Below, one piece after another: positions 1-10,876 of a stretch of 34,258 bases of DNA. The stretch is taken from the NCBI GenBank assembly GCA_021816925.1, contig JAKAWQ010000042.1, forward strand, positions 1 through 34,258, read 5' to 3'. The notes under the pieces are model-generated. The model was not told where the DNA came from. It worked only from the letters and a program-made list of their open reading frames with translations, and ran no database searches. This stretch comes from Pseudomonadota bacterium (lineage in GTDB: Bacteria > Pseudomonadota > Alphaproteobacteria > Acetobacterales > Acetobacteraceae). A program made the translations under genes and the position numbers. Position 1 is the stretch's first letter. Each line of letters opens with the position of its first letter.

Positions 1-167
1 GGGACTATCTCGGCAGCCGCCTCCAGATCCCCGGCCCGCGCGTCATTCCGCCCCTCCCGGACCTCGTCCGCTGCCGCGGCCAGCCCGCCTGATACCACCA
101 CCTGCCCGGGGTTTTGCCGCTATTACGGTTTACGGGACGCTGTAGGATACTCTCGGAAGGGCCAAAA
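1..167. other. Window edge, no gene recognised
   Basis: This is the stretch downstream of the guaA stop codon. Neither strand has a reading frame with recognisable protein character, and I see no convincing hairpin followed by a T-run. It may hold the end of a neighbouring gene that lies outside the window. Confidence 0.3.
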
Positions 168-1748
168 TCATTCCCACTCGATGGTGCCCGGGGGCTTGCT
201 CGTGACGTCGTAGGTGACACGGTTGATGCCCGGCACCTCGTTGACGATGCGGCCAGCCACCCGGGAAAGGAAGGCGGGGGCGAAGGGATAAGCGTCGGCC
301 GTCATGCCGTCGGAGGAGGTGACGGCGCGCAACGCCAGCGCGTGATCGTAGCTGCGGCCGTCGCCCATCACGCCCACGGTGCGCACGGGCAAGAGCACGG
401 CGAAGGCCTGCCAGATCGCGTCATAGAGGCCGGCGGCACGGATCTCCTCGAGGAAGATCGCATCGGCCCGGCGCAGCAGCGCAAGCTTTTCGACGGTGAT
501 CGCGCCCGGGATGCGGATCGCAAGCCCGGGGCCCGGAAAGGGGTGCCGGCCGACGATGTTCTCCGGCAGGCCGAGCGCGCGGCCGAGCACGCGCACCTCG
601 TCCTTGAAGAGCTCGCGCAGGGGCTCGATGAGGGCAAAACCCATGCGTTCCGGAAGGCCGCCCACGTTGTGGTGCGACTTGATGGTCACGCTCGGCCCGC
701 CGGCGGGGCTGATACTCTCGATCACGTCCGGGTAGAGCGTGCCCTGGGCGAGATGCGAGGCCCCGCCGAGCTTTTTCGCCTCCTCTTCGAACACCTCGAC
801 AAAAAGGCGGCCGACGGTCTTGCGTTTTTCCTCCGGATCCGTGACCCCCTCGAGGGCAGCGAGGAAGAGTACGCCGGCGTCGCGGTGCTGAAGCCGGATG
901 TTGAAGCGGTCCCGGAACATCCCCACCACTTCCGCGGCCTCGCCCTCGCGCAGGAGGCCGTGATCGACGAAGATGCACGTGAGGCGCTCGCCGATCGCGC
1001 GATGCACGAGGAGCGCAGTAACCGCCGAATCGACACCGCCGGAAAGGCCGCAGACCACCCTCCCCTCGCCCGCCATGGCGCGGATGCGTGTGATCGCTGT
1101 CTCGGCGAAGCCGGCCATGCTCCAGCTTCCGGTGCAGCCGGCGATCGCATGGGTGAAGTTGCGCAAGAGTGCAGCACCGTTGGCGGTGTGCACGACCTCG
1201 GGGTGGAACATCAGACCATAAAAGCGCCGCGCCTCGTCAGCAATGGCGGCGAACGGTGCGTTCTCGCTGACGCCGACGGCGCGGAAGCCGGGCGGGAGCC
1301 GCGTGACGCGGTCGCCGTGGCTCATCCAGACATCGGCGCGTGCGCCCGGCTCCCAGACGCCCGCAAAGAGGGGCGAAGGGGCGGTGAGCTCGAAAACGGC
1401 ACGCCCGTATTCGCGGGCGTGGCCGGACTCGACCGCACCGCCGAGCGCCGCGCACATCGCCTGCTCGCCGTAGCAAATACCGAGCACGGGCACCCCGGCC
1501 GTGAATATCGCGCCAGGCACGCGCGGCGCGGTACCCTCGGTCAGGCTGGCCGGGCCGCCGGAGAGGATGACGGCGCGCGGAGCGAAGGAAGCGAGGCGGC
1601 CGGGGTCCGCGTTGAACGGCCAGATCTCGCAATAGACCCCGCTCTCGCGCACGCGGCGCGCAATGAGCTGCGTGAACTGGCTGCCGAAATCGAGGATCAG
1701 GACCCGCTCGGCGGCAGAATAGGAAGGTGCGGCGTCCGGCCCATGCAT
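168..1748 (-). CDS. guaA: GMP synthase (glutamine-hydrolysing)
   Basis: Converts XMP to GMP with ATP and glutamine in the cytoplasm, the last step of de novo GMP synthesis. The 526-aa product is full length for the family. The N-terminal class I glutamine amidotransferase domain has the nucleophile Cys92 in GICYG and the His182/Glu184 pair in FHPE. The ATP-pyrophosphatase domain has the PP-loop SGGVDS at residues 236-241. The C-terminus ends in the family-typical PPGTIEWE. The frame is open further upstream, but ATG 1748 gives the usual short lead-in to the ILDFGSQ motif, so I chose it. It is the last gene of the minus-strand housekeeping run, and guaB lies three genes upstream, so both committed guanine-nucleotide enzymes are in one cluster. 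Confidence 0.96.
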   Translation of the reverse strand: MHGPDAAPSYSAAERVLILDFGSQFTQLIARRVRESGVYCEIWPFNADPGRLASFAPRAVILSGGPASLTEGTAPRVPGAIFTAGVPVLGICYGEQAMCAALGGAVESGHAREYGRAVFELTAPSPLFAGVWEPGARADVWMSHGDRVTRLPPGFRAVGVSENAPFAAIADEARRFYGLMFHPEVVHTANGAALLRNFTHAIAGCTGSWSMAGFAETAITRIRAMAGEGRVVCGLSGGVDSAVTALLVHRAIGERLTCIFVDHGLLREGEAAEVVGMFRDRFNIRLQHRDAGVLFLAALEGVTDPEEKRKTVGRLFVEVFEEEAKKLGGASHLAQGTLYPDVIESISPAGGPSVTIKSHHNVGGLPERMGFALIEPLRELFKDEVRVLGRALGLPENIVGRHPFPGPGLAIRIPGAITVEKLALLRRADAIFLEEIRAAGLYDAIWQAFAVLLPVRTVGVMGDGRSYDHALALRAVTSSDGMTADAYPFAPAFLSRVAGRIVNEVPGINRVTYDVTSKPPGTIEWE

Positions 1749-1815
1749 GGCGGGCGGGGTTGCAGCACGGTGGGACGCGGGCGGCAAGCGAGGAAACCGC
1801 AGATCAGCGCAGCGG

Positions 1816-2370
1816 TCAGCTTGTCTGGGCCGAGATCTCGAGTAGGCGCTCGATCGGGTTCCAGAGGAAGGCGATCTGGCCGACGGGCCGGCCACCCACC
1901 TGTACTGTGGCCTCGGCGACGGGCCGGCCGCCGAGACGGGCGTAGAACCAGCGGCTCGGGTTCTCGCTCAGCACCCAGAGGAAGACCGAGCGGCAGCCGG
2001 CGGCCTGGAGATGCGCCGCGGCAGCGCGCATCAGGCGCCGGCCGAGGCCGCGTTCGCGCCAGTCGTCAAGGACGTAGAGGGTCTCGATTTCGCCTTCGGC
2101 GATGCCCGGGCTGCGGGCAAAGCCCGTGGTGGTGAAGCCGACGACACGCGGCCGGCCGCCCGGCGGCAGGTCCGCACCCCAGGCAGCCGCGACGAAGACG
2201 CCGCCTTCGGCGCGAATGGCGTGCTCGTAGTGAGCAGCCTGGCGGACAACGGAGAGGTGGGTGAGGTAGCTGTCGGGCAGGATGCCAGGATAGGCACTGC
2301 GCCACGCCGCGACATGAACGGCGGCGATGGCGGCGGCGTCGGCCGTACGGGCGCGCCGAATGCCGATCAT
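1816..2370 (-). CDS. GNAT family N-acetyltransferase
   Basis: A 184-aa GCN5-related N-acetyltransferase that would transfer acetyl from acetyl-CoA to an unknown amine. The acetyl-CoA-binding motif A is visible as [17 protein letters not shown] (beta strand, then an R-x-x-G-x-G type loop). It is followed by the usual FLWVLSEN and FYARLGG strand/helix signatures near the C-terminus. The ATG at 2370 overlaps the rsmB stop codon as ATGA, so translation is probably coupled to rsmB. The frame stays open upstream inside rsmB, but that part is antisense-like noise. The substrate cannot be told from sequence. Its place between rsmB and guaA could hint at a ribosomal or translation-factor target, but that is speculation. 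Confidence 0.88.
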   Translation of the reverse strand: MIGIRRARTADAAAIAAVHVAAWRSAYPGILPDSYLTHLSVVRQAAHYEHAIRAEGGVFVAAAWGADLPPGGRPRVVGFTTTGFARSPGIAEGEIETLYVLDDWRERGLGRRLMRAAAAHLQAAGCRSVFLWVLSENPSRWFYARLGGRPVAEATVQVGGRPVGQIAFLWNPIERLLEISAQTS

Positions 2371-3671
2371 TGGCGCCTCTCGAGGAGGGCCGCGAAGAAT
2401 CCGTCGGTCCCGTGGCGGAGCGGCGTAAGCAGCAGTCCGGGGGGGACCGAGGCCGTGAGACAAGTCGCAAATGGCACCCCGCCGGGCCAGGCGGCCGTTG
2501 CGGGCAGCGGGGCAAAGCCGGGATTGCGGGCGAGAAAGGCAGACACCTGAGCCTCGTTCTCCTCCACGAGCAGCGAACAGGTAGCGTAAACCAGTCGGCC
2601 GCCTTTGCGAACCAGCGGTGCGGCAAGATCGAGGATGACCGACTGGCGGGCCAACAATTCGGCAAGATCGGCGGCGCGGAGGCGAAGGCGCGCATCGGGG
2701 TGGCGACGCCAGGTGCCGGTGCCGGTGCAGGGCGCATCGACCAGCACACGATCGAATTTTTCGAGATGGCGCTTGGCCCATTTGTCACCGGGGCGAATGA
2801 AATGCGGCTCGGCATTGTGCACGCCGGCACGGCGAAGGCGGCGAACCGCGGTCTGCAGGCGGGTTTCCGAGACATCGGCGGCGACGATCCGGCCCTGGTT
2901 CCGCATCGTCATGGCGAGCGCGAGCGTCTTGCCGCCGGCGCCGGCACAGAGGTCCGCCACCCGCATGCCCGGGGCGGCGCCGACCAGAAGCGCAACGATC
3001 TGGCTCCCTTCGTCCTGGATTTCGACGAGGCCGGAGCGAAAAGCGGCGCCGCCGGTGATGGGCGTGCGGGCGGAGAGGCGAAGGCCCCAGGGCGAGAACG
3101 GTGTCGGCGTCGCGAGGAGGCCCTCGGCAAAGAGCGCAGCCCGGGCCTCCTCGCGCGTGGCGCGGAGCAGGTTGACGCGGAGATCGAGCGGCGCGGGCTG
3201 GGCGAGGGCCAGAAGCTCGGGGCCAAGCGCTTCGCCGAAGCGGGCGGCCAGAGGAGCGAGCAGCCAGTCCGGAATTTCGAGGCGAACGGCCTCCGGCATC
3301 GTCGGATGGTCGAGGCTTTGGCCCTCGAGCGGCCTCAAGCCGGCCCGCTCGGCGGGAGCAAAGGAGGCCGGAGCAAAGCGGCTACCGCTGAAAAGCGCGT
3401 TCAGGGCAGAGAAGGACGTTCCGCACAGGAGAAGGGAAGCCCCCACGAAAAGACGCGGGGTCGGCGCCTCGGCCTTGAGCCACCAGGAAAGGCGCCGGCG
3501 CGAACGCAGGATCTCCCACACCCGCTCGGAAACCCAGCGCCGGTCGGCAGCGCCGATAAAGCGGCGGGTGCGAAAAAAGGCCGAAGCAAGCGCGTCGGCC
3601 GGCGCGCCGGGCGATTCCAGGATCGCGGAAAGAAGCGCAATCGCCGCCTCGGTGCGGGCGGCGGGCGTCAC
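2367..3671 (-). CDS. rsmB: RsmB/NOP family class I SAM-dependent rRNA m5C methyltransferase
   Basis: A 434-aa RNA (cytosine-5) methyltransferase, most likely acting on 16S rRNA. An N-terminal helical NusB-like region (about residues 1-130) precedes the Rossmann methyltransferase domain. The SAM-binding motif is VADLCAGAGGKT (238-249). The two family cysteines are Cys315 in DAPCTGTGTWRRHPD (motif IV) and Cys365 in VYATCSLL (motif VI), which are the release and nucleophile residues of this family. It starts with GTG at 3671, 15 bases after the guaB stop, and overlaps the downstream GNAT start by four bases. RsmB is the best fit, although other members of the family (such as RsmF) share these motifs. 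Confidence 0.88.
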   Translation of the reverse strand: MTPAARTEAAIALLSAILESPGAPADALASAFFRTRRFIGAADRRWVSERVWEILRSRRRLSWWLKAEAPTPRLFVGASLLLCGTSFSALNALFSGSRFAPASFAPAERAGLRPLEGQSLDHPTMPEAVRLEIPDWLLAPLAARFGEALGPELLALAQPAPLDLRVNLLRATREEARAALFAEGLLATPTPFSPWGLRLSARTPITGGAAFRSGLVEIQDEGSQIVALLVGAAPGMRVADLCAGAGGKTLALAMTMRNQGRIVAADVSETRLQTAVRRLRRAGVHNAEPHFIRPGDKWAKRHLEKFDRVLVDAPCTGTGTWRRHPDARLRLRAADLAELLARQSVILDLAAPLVRKGGRLVYATCSLLVEENEAQVSAFLARNPGFAPLPATAAWPGGVPFATCLTASVPPGLLLTPLRHGTDGFFAALLERRQ

Positions 3672-3686
3672 GCGCGAAGCCGGACG

Positions 3687-5297
<1,611 letters not shown>

Positions 5298-5987
5298 TCA
5301 GGGAAGCGGCCGGAACCCCTTGGCAATGAGGTAAAGCTCGCGCGACTCGGGGCGGCTTGCCGGCGGCTTGGCATGGCGGACCGACTCGAACCGGCGCCTG
5401 AGCGGATCGAGGAGCGAGGCCTCCGCTCCGCCCTGGAAGACCTTCACGACGAAACTTCCGCCTGGGGCGAGCAGCACGGCGGCAAGGTCGAAGGCAAGTT
5501 CGGCCAGCGCCAGGATGCGCACATGGTCGGTCGCCGCGTGCCCGGTGGTGTTCGGCGCCATGTCGGAAAGCACGAGATCGGCCGCGCCCCCGAGCAGCGG
5601 GCGAAGCCGCTCGGCAAGCTCCGGGTCGGCGGCGTCCGCGCAAAGCACGGTCGCGCCGCGCATCGGCTCAGTCGGCAGGAGGTCGAGCGCCACCACCCGG
5701 CCCGCCCCTTCCGCAAGCGCCGCCTGGGTCCAGCCGCCCGGCGCCGCGCCGAGATCAAGCACCCTCGAGCCTTTCCGGATCAGGTGGAAACGATCGTTCA
5801 AACCCAGAAGCTTGTAGGCCGAACGTGAGCGGAAGCCGGAAGCCTTGGCAGCTTGCACATAAGGATCGTTGAGCTGGCGGACGAGCCAGCGCTGCGACGC
5901 AGGCGAACGGCCGCCGGCAGAGGCGAGCGCCACCCGCGCACGCCGGGACGGCAGCGCGCGCGGACCGGCGGCCGGGCGGCGGCTCAT
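5298..5987 (-). CDS. rlmE: 23S rRNA (uridine-2'-O-)-methyltransferase RlmE
   Basis: A 229-aa FtsJ/RrmJ-family enzyme that methylates the 2'-OH of the conserved uridine in the 23S A-loop during large-subunit maturation. The SAM-binding motif is LDLGAAPGGW (77-86). The K-D-K-E catalytic tetrad can be assigned to Lys59, Asp142 (in LSDMAPN), Lys182 (in VVKVFQG) and Glu217 (in SRELYLIAK). The Arg-rich N-terminal extension of about 30 residues is common in alphaproteobacterial members. The ATG at 5987 overlaps the ppx stop codon as ATGA, so the two genes are translationally linked. Confidence 0.94.
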   Translation of the reverse strand: MSRRPAAGPRALPSRRARVALASAGGRSPASQRWLVRQLNDPYVQAAKASGFRSRSAYKLLGLNDRFHLIRKGSRVLDLGAAPGGWTQAALAEGAGRVVALDLLPTEPMRGATVLCADAADPELAERLRPLLGGAADLVLSDMAPNTTGHAATDHVRILALAELAFDLAAVLLAPGGSFVVKVFQGGAEASLLDPLRRRFESVRHAKPPASRPESRELYLIAKGFRPLP

Positions 5988-7081
5988 GGCAGGCGGAGCC
6001 GGCTGGCCAGGGGGCGCACGTGGGCGCGAATGGCACGCAGCAGAAGCCCTTCCCTGAGGCCGCGGTCGGCGACGATCAACTGCGGCGCGGGCCAGGCGCC
6101 GAGAATGGCAGCAAAAATTGCCGCACCCGGAAAGACGAAGGTCGCGCGGTCGGGACCGATACAAGGGTGGTTCACCAGACCCTCCCGGTCGAGGCTTGAG
6201 AGTTGGGCGAGCGCGCGGCAGGCGGCCCCTCGCGTCAGCACGGCGCCATCGATGAGGCTGCGGCGATAGCGCGGCAGGTCGAGCGCGAGCGCAGCGAGCG
6301 TGGTGACGGTGCCACTGGTGCCGAGCAGAAGAACCCGGCCGGCCTCTTCTCCCTGGCGGATTTCGCGCGCGATGCAGTGCACCGCCTCGAAGGGCGTAAG
6401 GAGCGGCGCCGTCTCGACCACCATCGCGGCAAACCCGGCCGCGGTGCAGCACACGCCGCGATGCCGCTCCGCCAGCGTGACGACGCCAACCGGAAGCGAA
6501 GCGCAGCCGATCAGGCTCGGCCGGCCGCCCCCATCGAGGCGAAGCCAAGCGAGCTCGGTCGAGCCGCCCCCGATATCAAACAGGAGCGCGCGGGTCGGGG
6601 CCGCACCGTCGCCCGCCGCGCGGCGGGCAAGCAGCGGCGCGCAACTGTCGATCGCGAGCAGCACCTCCTCGCGCGGCGAGATAACGACGATTGCAAGCCC
6701 GGTCTCGCAGCGGACGCGGGCAAGGAATTCGGCGCCATTGCCGGCGCGCCGGCAGGCCTCGGTCGCAATCGCCTCGATCCCCACCGGTTGCCAGCGGTCA
6801 AGCCGCTCGGCGCAGGCGCCAAGCGCGGCGATCGCGCGCTCCATGGCGGCCGCATCGAGACGGCCGCTCTCTTCCAGTCCTTCTCCCAGCCGGACGGTGC
6901 GGCTGAAGCTGTCGAGCACGACGAACCCGCGGCCGGCCGGCCGCCCGACGAGCAACCGGCAGTTGTTGGTGCCGAGATCGAGCGCGGCGAAGACGGAGAA
7001 GGGCTCCGCGCGGGCGAGGCCATCCTTCGGCGGAAGAGAGGGGCGGTAGGCGATCGGTGCAGTGGCGGCAGGCTCGGCCAT
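5984..7081 (-). CDS. ppx: Ppx/GppA family phosphatase
   Basis: An exopolyphosphatase / guanosine pentaphosphate phosphohydrolase family protein of the ASKHA fold, about 365 aa. The phosphate-1 loop is seen in FAALDLGTNNCRLLV near the N-terminus and the phosphate-2 loop in LLFDIGGGSTELAW. The length fits the short form that lacks the extra C-terminal HD-like domain of enterobacterial Ppx. I chose ATG 7081; a TTG at 7135 is the only longer option and neither has a clear ribosome-binding site. It is the first gene of the minus-strand run, and it overlaps rlmE by ATGA. Sequence alone cannot decide between polyphosphate and pppGpp as substrate. Confidence 0.88.
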   Translation of the reverse strand: MAEPAATAPIAYRPSLPPKDGLARAEPFSVFAALDLGTNNCRLLVGRPAGRGFVVLDSFSRTVRLGEGLEESGRLDAAAMERAIAALGACAERLDRWQPVGIEAIATEACRRAGNGAEFLARVRCETGLAIVVISPREEVLLAIDSCAPLLARRAAGDGAAPTRALLFDIGGGSTELAWLRLDGGGRPSLIGCASLPVGVVTLAERHRGVCCTAAGFAAMVVETAPLLTPFEAVHCIAREIRQGEEAGRVLLLGTSGTVTTLAALALDLPRYRRSLIDGAVLTRGAACRALAQLSSLDREGLVNHPCIGPDRATFVFPGAAIFAAILGAWPAPQLIVADRGLREGLLLRAIRAHVRPLASRLRLP

Positions 7082-7403
7082 GGGACGATGCCAGATGCGC
7101 ACGCGATAGTCGGCCCGCAAGAGGCTGAGCCGCAAGTGCGAATTGGCGTGAGCCGGGCGGCCGTCACGCGCCGCCCGCCGCGCGGCCCCGCATCATCGCA
7201 TCCCGATCATCGCATCCCGGCCAGGGTATCCCGGTCAGGGCATCCCGATGACCGCTATCGCACGCACCTCGATGCTCTCGCGGGGCGGAGCGTCAGCCGG
7301 AGTCATCGGCAGGTCGAAGGCGCCGTGCGGGGTGAAGCGCGCGCGGCAAGGCGAACGAATTGCCGCCGGGTGCCCTGGCGTGCTATCCGCCCCGAAGCAC
7401 CGC
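7082..7403. other. Intergenic region between ppx and tRNA-Gln
   Basis: About 320 bases without a convincing gene. It must contain the promoter of the minus-strand ppx-guaA run, though I see no clear consensus boxes. It also holds an inverted repeat, GCGTGA-N12-TCACGC at 7146-7169, and a four-unit 14-bp tandem repeat at 7192-7247. A 23-codon minus-strand frame (7235-7306) is too short to call a gene. Confidence 0.4.
7192..7247. repeat. Four-unit 14-bp tandem repeat
   Basis: Two perfect units of ATCATCGCATCCCG (7192-7205 and 7206-7219) are followed by two diverged units, GCCAGGGTATCCCG (7220-7233) and GTCAGGGCATCCCG (7234-7247). All four share the ATCCCG end. It lies in the ppx/tRNA-Gln intergenic region. 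It may be a slippage product or a repeated protein-binding site; nothing in the sequence decides between these. Confidence 0.8.
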
Positions 7404-7474
7404 TGGGGGATAGTTTAGCGGTAGAACTCCCGGCTCTGGACCGGGCAGCCTTGGTTCGAATCCAGGTCCCCCAG
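7404..7474 (+). tRNA. tRNA-Gln (anticodon CTG)
   Basis: A 71-nt cloverleaf. The acceptor stem TGGGGGA pairs with TCCCCCA, followed by discriminator G. The D arm AGTT/AACT encloses TAGCGGTAG. The anticodon stem CCCGG/CCGGG closes a seven-base loop CTCTGGA with anticodon CTG, reading CAG. The T arm CTTGG/CCAGG encloses TTCGAAT. No CCA is encoded. It marks the boundary between the housekeeping block and the accessory YcaO/TfuA cluster, a typical site for acquired DNA, but I found no second copy of its 3' end in the window. Confidence 0.95.
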
Positions 7475-7573
7475 CCCGCGCCGGATCGAGTTGCCGCATC
7501 TGCGAAGATCCCCCTTTCTGCGTGCCCGAACTCGTGATTCTATGCGTGCCGTCACCGAACGCGGGGCCTGCCA

Positions 7574-10500
7574 ATGGAGGACTGGCTGCGCTCGATCGGC
7601 CTCGGCGAGCGGATCGCAGCGTTCCGCGCCCAGCAAATCACGCTCGACCTCGTGGCGGATTTGACGGACGAGGATCTGTCGGAACTGGGGCTCACGATCG
7701 GCGAGCGAAAGCGCTTCCGCCGTGCCGCGGCCGCCCTCGCGGCAGCACCGGTGGTCGAAAGAATCCGCGCCGAGCGCCGACCGCTCACCATCATGTTCAT
7801 CGACTTGGTCGACTCCTCGGCGCTTGGCGAACAGCTGGAAGCGGAAGACCTTCTGGAAGTGATCCGGCGTTACCGCGAATTCGCCGGCGCCTGGATCACC
7901 CGTTTCGGCGGCCACATCGCGCGGCTGATCGGCGATGGGATCCTGGCCTATTTCTGCTACCCGGCGGCGACCGAGAACGACCCCGAGCGCGCGGTGCGCG
8001 CGGCGCTGGAAATCGCTGAGGGCCTGGGAGCAATCGCCACACCGGCCGATCGCCCGCTTGCGGTTCGCATCGGCATCGCCACCGGGCGGGTCATCGTCAG
8101 TGACCTCTTTGCCGGCGGGGAGCCGGATCTGCGCTCGATCATCGGCTCGACTCCCAACTTGGCCGCGCGGCTGCAGGGCTTCGCGCCCGCGGGGGGAATC
8201 GTCATCGCCGACGAGACCTACGCCCGGGTCGGCCGTGTCGTCGTCTGCGAGGACATGGGACGGCGTGAGATCCGCGGCTTCGCGCAGCAGCACCACATCT
8301 GGCGGGTGATCGGACTCGCGACCCCAGCGGCGCAAGAGGGGGCGGCGCGTGTCCGCCGGCAGCTCACGCCCTATTACGGCCGGCAGGCCGAGCTTGGCGT
8401 GCTGGCCGAGCGCTGGAGCCGCGTTCGCGCCGGCGGAAACGCCACCGTTCTTGTCGCAGGCGAGGCCGGCATCGGCAAATCCCGCCTGGTCGAGCAGTTT
8501 CTGGCCGTGCATGTCAGCGCCGACGAGCAAGTGGTGCGCCTCTACGCCAGCGCGCTCGACGAGGACAGCGCCCTGCATCCGGTGTTCAGCTTCCTGCACC
8601 GGGCCGCCGGGCTGGTGCCGGGCGAACCGCCGGCGGCTTCGCTCGCCCGCCTCGAGTCGGTGCTGAAGGGCGATGGAGCGAGGCGGGAGGCGGCCCTTCC
8701 GGTGCTGGCCGAGCTGGCCAGGATTGCCTGGGAGGACCCGACAATCCTGGGGCTGACGCCGGCCCAGCTTCGCGAGCGGATGCTCTCGGTCCTGACCGAG
8801 CAGCTTCTGCTGCGGACGCGGGAACGGCCGCTCTGCCTGGTGGTGGAGGACCTGCACTGGCTTGATCCGACGTCGCGCGAACTGCTTGGGCGGTTGGTAG
8901 CGGCGAGCGAGGACCATCCGGCGCTGCTGCTGCTCACCGCACGCGTCGGTTTCGAGGCGCCGTGGCTGGCGCGGCGCGACACGACCGTCCTGCGCCTGGT
9001 GCCGCTTTCGCCGGACGATGTCGCCGGAATGGTGCAGAGCCTGTTCACCGATCGCGAGCTGCCCGAGCGGCTTGCCCGGCTCATCGCACAACGCACCGAT
9101 GGCGTGCCGCTGTTCGTCGAAGAGGTTGCGCGGTCGCTGCTGGCGGATGATCGCCTCGAAGATCCGGGCGAACTGGGCACGGCGATGCCCGACCAAGCCA
9201 TTCCTGCCTCGCTGCACGAGTCACTGATGGCCAGGCTCGATCGCTCGGGTGTTGCCAAGGGGATCGCGCAGATCGCCGCGGTGATCGGCCGCTCGGCCAG
9301 GCGTGACGTGCTGGCCGCGGTCGCCGGGCTGCCGGAGACCGAGCTCGAGCCTCCGCTTGCCGCGCTCGCGGAGGCGGGTGTGCTGTTTCCGGGCGAGGGC
9401 GGCGGGCGCTACCGGTTCAGCCACGCCCTGCTGCGTGACGCCGCCTACGACAGCCTGCTGCGCGACGACCGGCACCGGCTGCATCTTGCGGTCGCCCGCG
9501 CGCTCGCGGATCGGGAGCCGGACTTGGTCGCCCAGCAGCCCGAGCTTTTGGCGATGCACCTGACAGAGGGGGAGGAGCCGGAGGAGGCGGCGCCCTACTG
9601 GCTCGAAGCGGGGCAGCGTGCGCTCGCCCGTTCGGCGCTGACCGAGGCGACGCGGCTCCTGCGCCGCGGGCTCGCCGCGCTCGAGCAGCGCCCGGCGGAA
9701 CCGCCGGCCGTCGATCACCGTTTGGCACTGAGCGCGCTCCTGGGCCCGGCGCTGATTGCGCTGAAGGGCCCGGCCTCGCCGGAGGCGCAGGACCTCTATG
9801 GCCGCGCCTATGCGCTCAGCGATCAGCTTCCGGAAAACCCGGCAAGGTTTCCGCTCATCTGGGGCTGGTGGCGTGTCGCGCGTGCGTTCGACGTGAAGAA
9901 GCACCGCGCCGAAACACTGCTCGCGCGTGCGCTCGCACGCGACGATCCCGGCCTGCTGTTGCAGGCGCATCACTGCAACTGGGCAACGCATTACGACCTC
10001 GGCGATTTCGATCGTTGCAGCCGGCATATCACGCTCGGCCTCGGCCTCTACCGGCAGGGCGAGTTCCGCCATCATGCGCGGCTCTACGGCAACCATGACG
10101 CGCTCGTCTGCGGCTTGGGCGCGTTGGCGCAGGTGGAATGGATGCGCGGCCGCCCGCTCCGCGGCCTCGCGCACGAGGACGAAGGCCGGCGCTGGGCCGC
10201 CGAAATGCAGCATGTCGGCACACACGCGCACGCTCTCGACGTGACGATCCTGCACCACGCGCATCGCCGCGACCATCGGATGGTCTTCGAGCTCGCCGCC
10301 GAGCAGGTGCGTTTCACCTCCGAGCACGGCATGACTGACCATCGCGCGAAAGGTCTGATCTTCGGCGGCTGGGCGAAAGCAATGCAGGACGACGCGGCCG
10401 CGGGCCTCGGCATGCTGGAGGAGGGCTTGGCGCGGCAGCGCGAGATCGGCACGCTGGAGGATTTCCCCGTCTATGTCTGCCTGCACGCGGAGGCGCTGTC

Positions 10501-10876
10501 GCGCGCAGGGCGGCCGGAGCGGGCGATCGAGGAGCTGCGGCGCGACCGGGTCGCCTTCGCGGAGGCGGGGCTCGGCTTCTGGATGCCCGAGGTGCTGCGG
10601 ACCGAGGCCGCGGTGACCCTCGAGGCCGACCCCGCCTCCACGAGTGCGGCGGAGGCGCTCTTGGACGAGGCCGCCCGCCTTGCAGAGAGCCAGGGGGTGC
10701 CGATGCTCGGGCTGCGCATCGCCGTGACCGCGGCCGGCCTCGAGCTGGTGCGGGGCGAGCGGGAGGTAGCGTCGCGCCGCGTTGCGGCAGCGCTTTCCCG
10801 CATTGCCGAGGACGACGCCGGCGCCGACCTCGCCGCGGCGCGGGCGCTGCTCGAGCGGTTGCCGGCGGGCCCGTGA
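7574..10876 (+). CDS. SAM-domain / class III nucleotide cyclase / AAA ATPase / TPR protein
   Basis: A 1100-aa multidomain signalling protein. Residues 1-55 form a SAM (sterile alpha motif) domain. Residues about 68-245 form a class III adenylate/guanylate cyclase domain with metal ligands Asp77 (FIDLVDSS) and Asp121 (LIGDG) and the transition-state pair Asn195/Arg199 (PNLAARL), so it is probably active. From about 265 comes an AAA_16/STAND-like ATPase with Walker A GEAGIGKS (296-303) and Walker B LCLVVEDLHW (420-429). The C-terminal half (about 600-1090) is helical and TPR-like. Such fusions usually sense something through the repeats and respond by making cAMP or by ATP-driven assembly. Its stop overlaps the YcaO start as GTGA, so it is expressed with the RiPP-like cluster and may regulate it. 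The usual purine-specifying Asp before the PNLAARL helix is replaced by Thr, as I recall for this subfamily, so the nucleotide specificity is open. Confidence 0.88.
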   Translation: MEDWLRSIGLGERIAAFRAQQITLDLVADLTDEDLSELGLTIGERKRFRRAAAALAAAPVVERIRAERRPLTIMFIDLVDSSALGEQLEAEDLLEVIRRYREFAGAWITRFGGHIARLIGDGILAYFCYPAATENDPERAVRAALEIAEGLGAIATPADRPLAVRIGIATGRVIVSDLFAGGEPDLRSIIGSTPNLAARLQGFAPAGGIVIADETYARVGRVVVCEDMGRREIRGFAQQHHIWRVIGLATPAAQEGAARVRRQLTPYYGRQAELGVLAERWSRVRAGGNATVLVAGEAGIGKSRLVEQFLAVHVSADEQVVRLYASALDEDSALHPVFSFLHRAAGLVPGEPPAASLARLESVLKGDGARREAALPVLAELARIAWEDPTILGLTPAQLRERMLSVLTEQLLLRTRERPLCLVVEDLHWLDPTSRELLGRLVAASEDHPALLLLTARVGFEAPWLARRDTTVLRLVPLSPDDVAGMVQSLFTDRELPERLARLIAQRTDGVPLFVEEVARSLLADDRLEDPGELGTAMPDQAIPASLHESLMARLDRSGVAKGIAQIAAVIGRSARRDVLAAVAGLPETELEPPLAALAEAGVLFPGEGGGRYRFSHALLRDAAYDSLLRDDRHRLHLAVARALADREPDLVAQQPELLAMHLTEGEEPEEAAPYWLEAGQRALARSALTEATRLLRRGLAALEQRPAEPPAVDHRLALSALLGPALIALKGPASPEAQDLYGRAYALSDQLPENPARFPLIWGWWRVARAFDVKKHRAETLLARALARDDPGLLLQAHHCNWATHYDLGDFDRCSRHITLGLGLYRQGEFRHHARLYGNHDALVCGLGALAQVEWMRGRPLRGLAHEDEGRRWAAEMQHVGTHAHALDVTILHHAHRRDHRMVFELAAEQVRFTSEHGMTDHRAKGLIFGGWAKAMQDDAAAGLGMLEEGLARQREIGTLEDFPVYVCLHAEALSRAGRPERAIEELRRDRVAFAEAGLGFWMPEVLRTEAAVTLEADPASTSAAEALLDEAARLAESQGVPMLGLRIAVTAAGLELVRGEREVASRRVAAALSRIAEDDAGADLAAARALLERLPAGP

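Noticed and set aside
114-2135. Long plus-strand frame opposite guaA
   Set aside because: Shadow of guaA and the GNAT gene; low-complexity Arg/Gly/Ala content with no domain.
7235-7306. 23-codon minus-strand frame with protein-like ending (EVRAIAVIGMP)
   Set aside because: Slightly resembles the start of a larger enzyme, but it is too short and runs into the 14-bp repeat; no ribosome-binding site.
7451-7474. tRNA-Gln 3' end as an integrase attachment site
   Set aside because: No second copy of the T-arm/acceptor sequence and no integrase gene found in the window.
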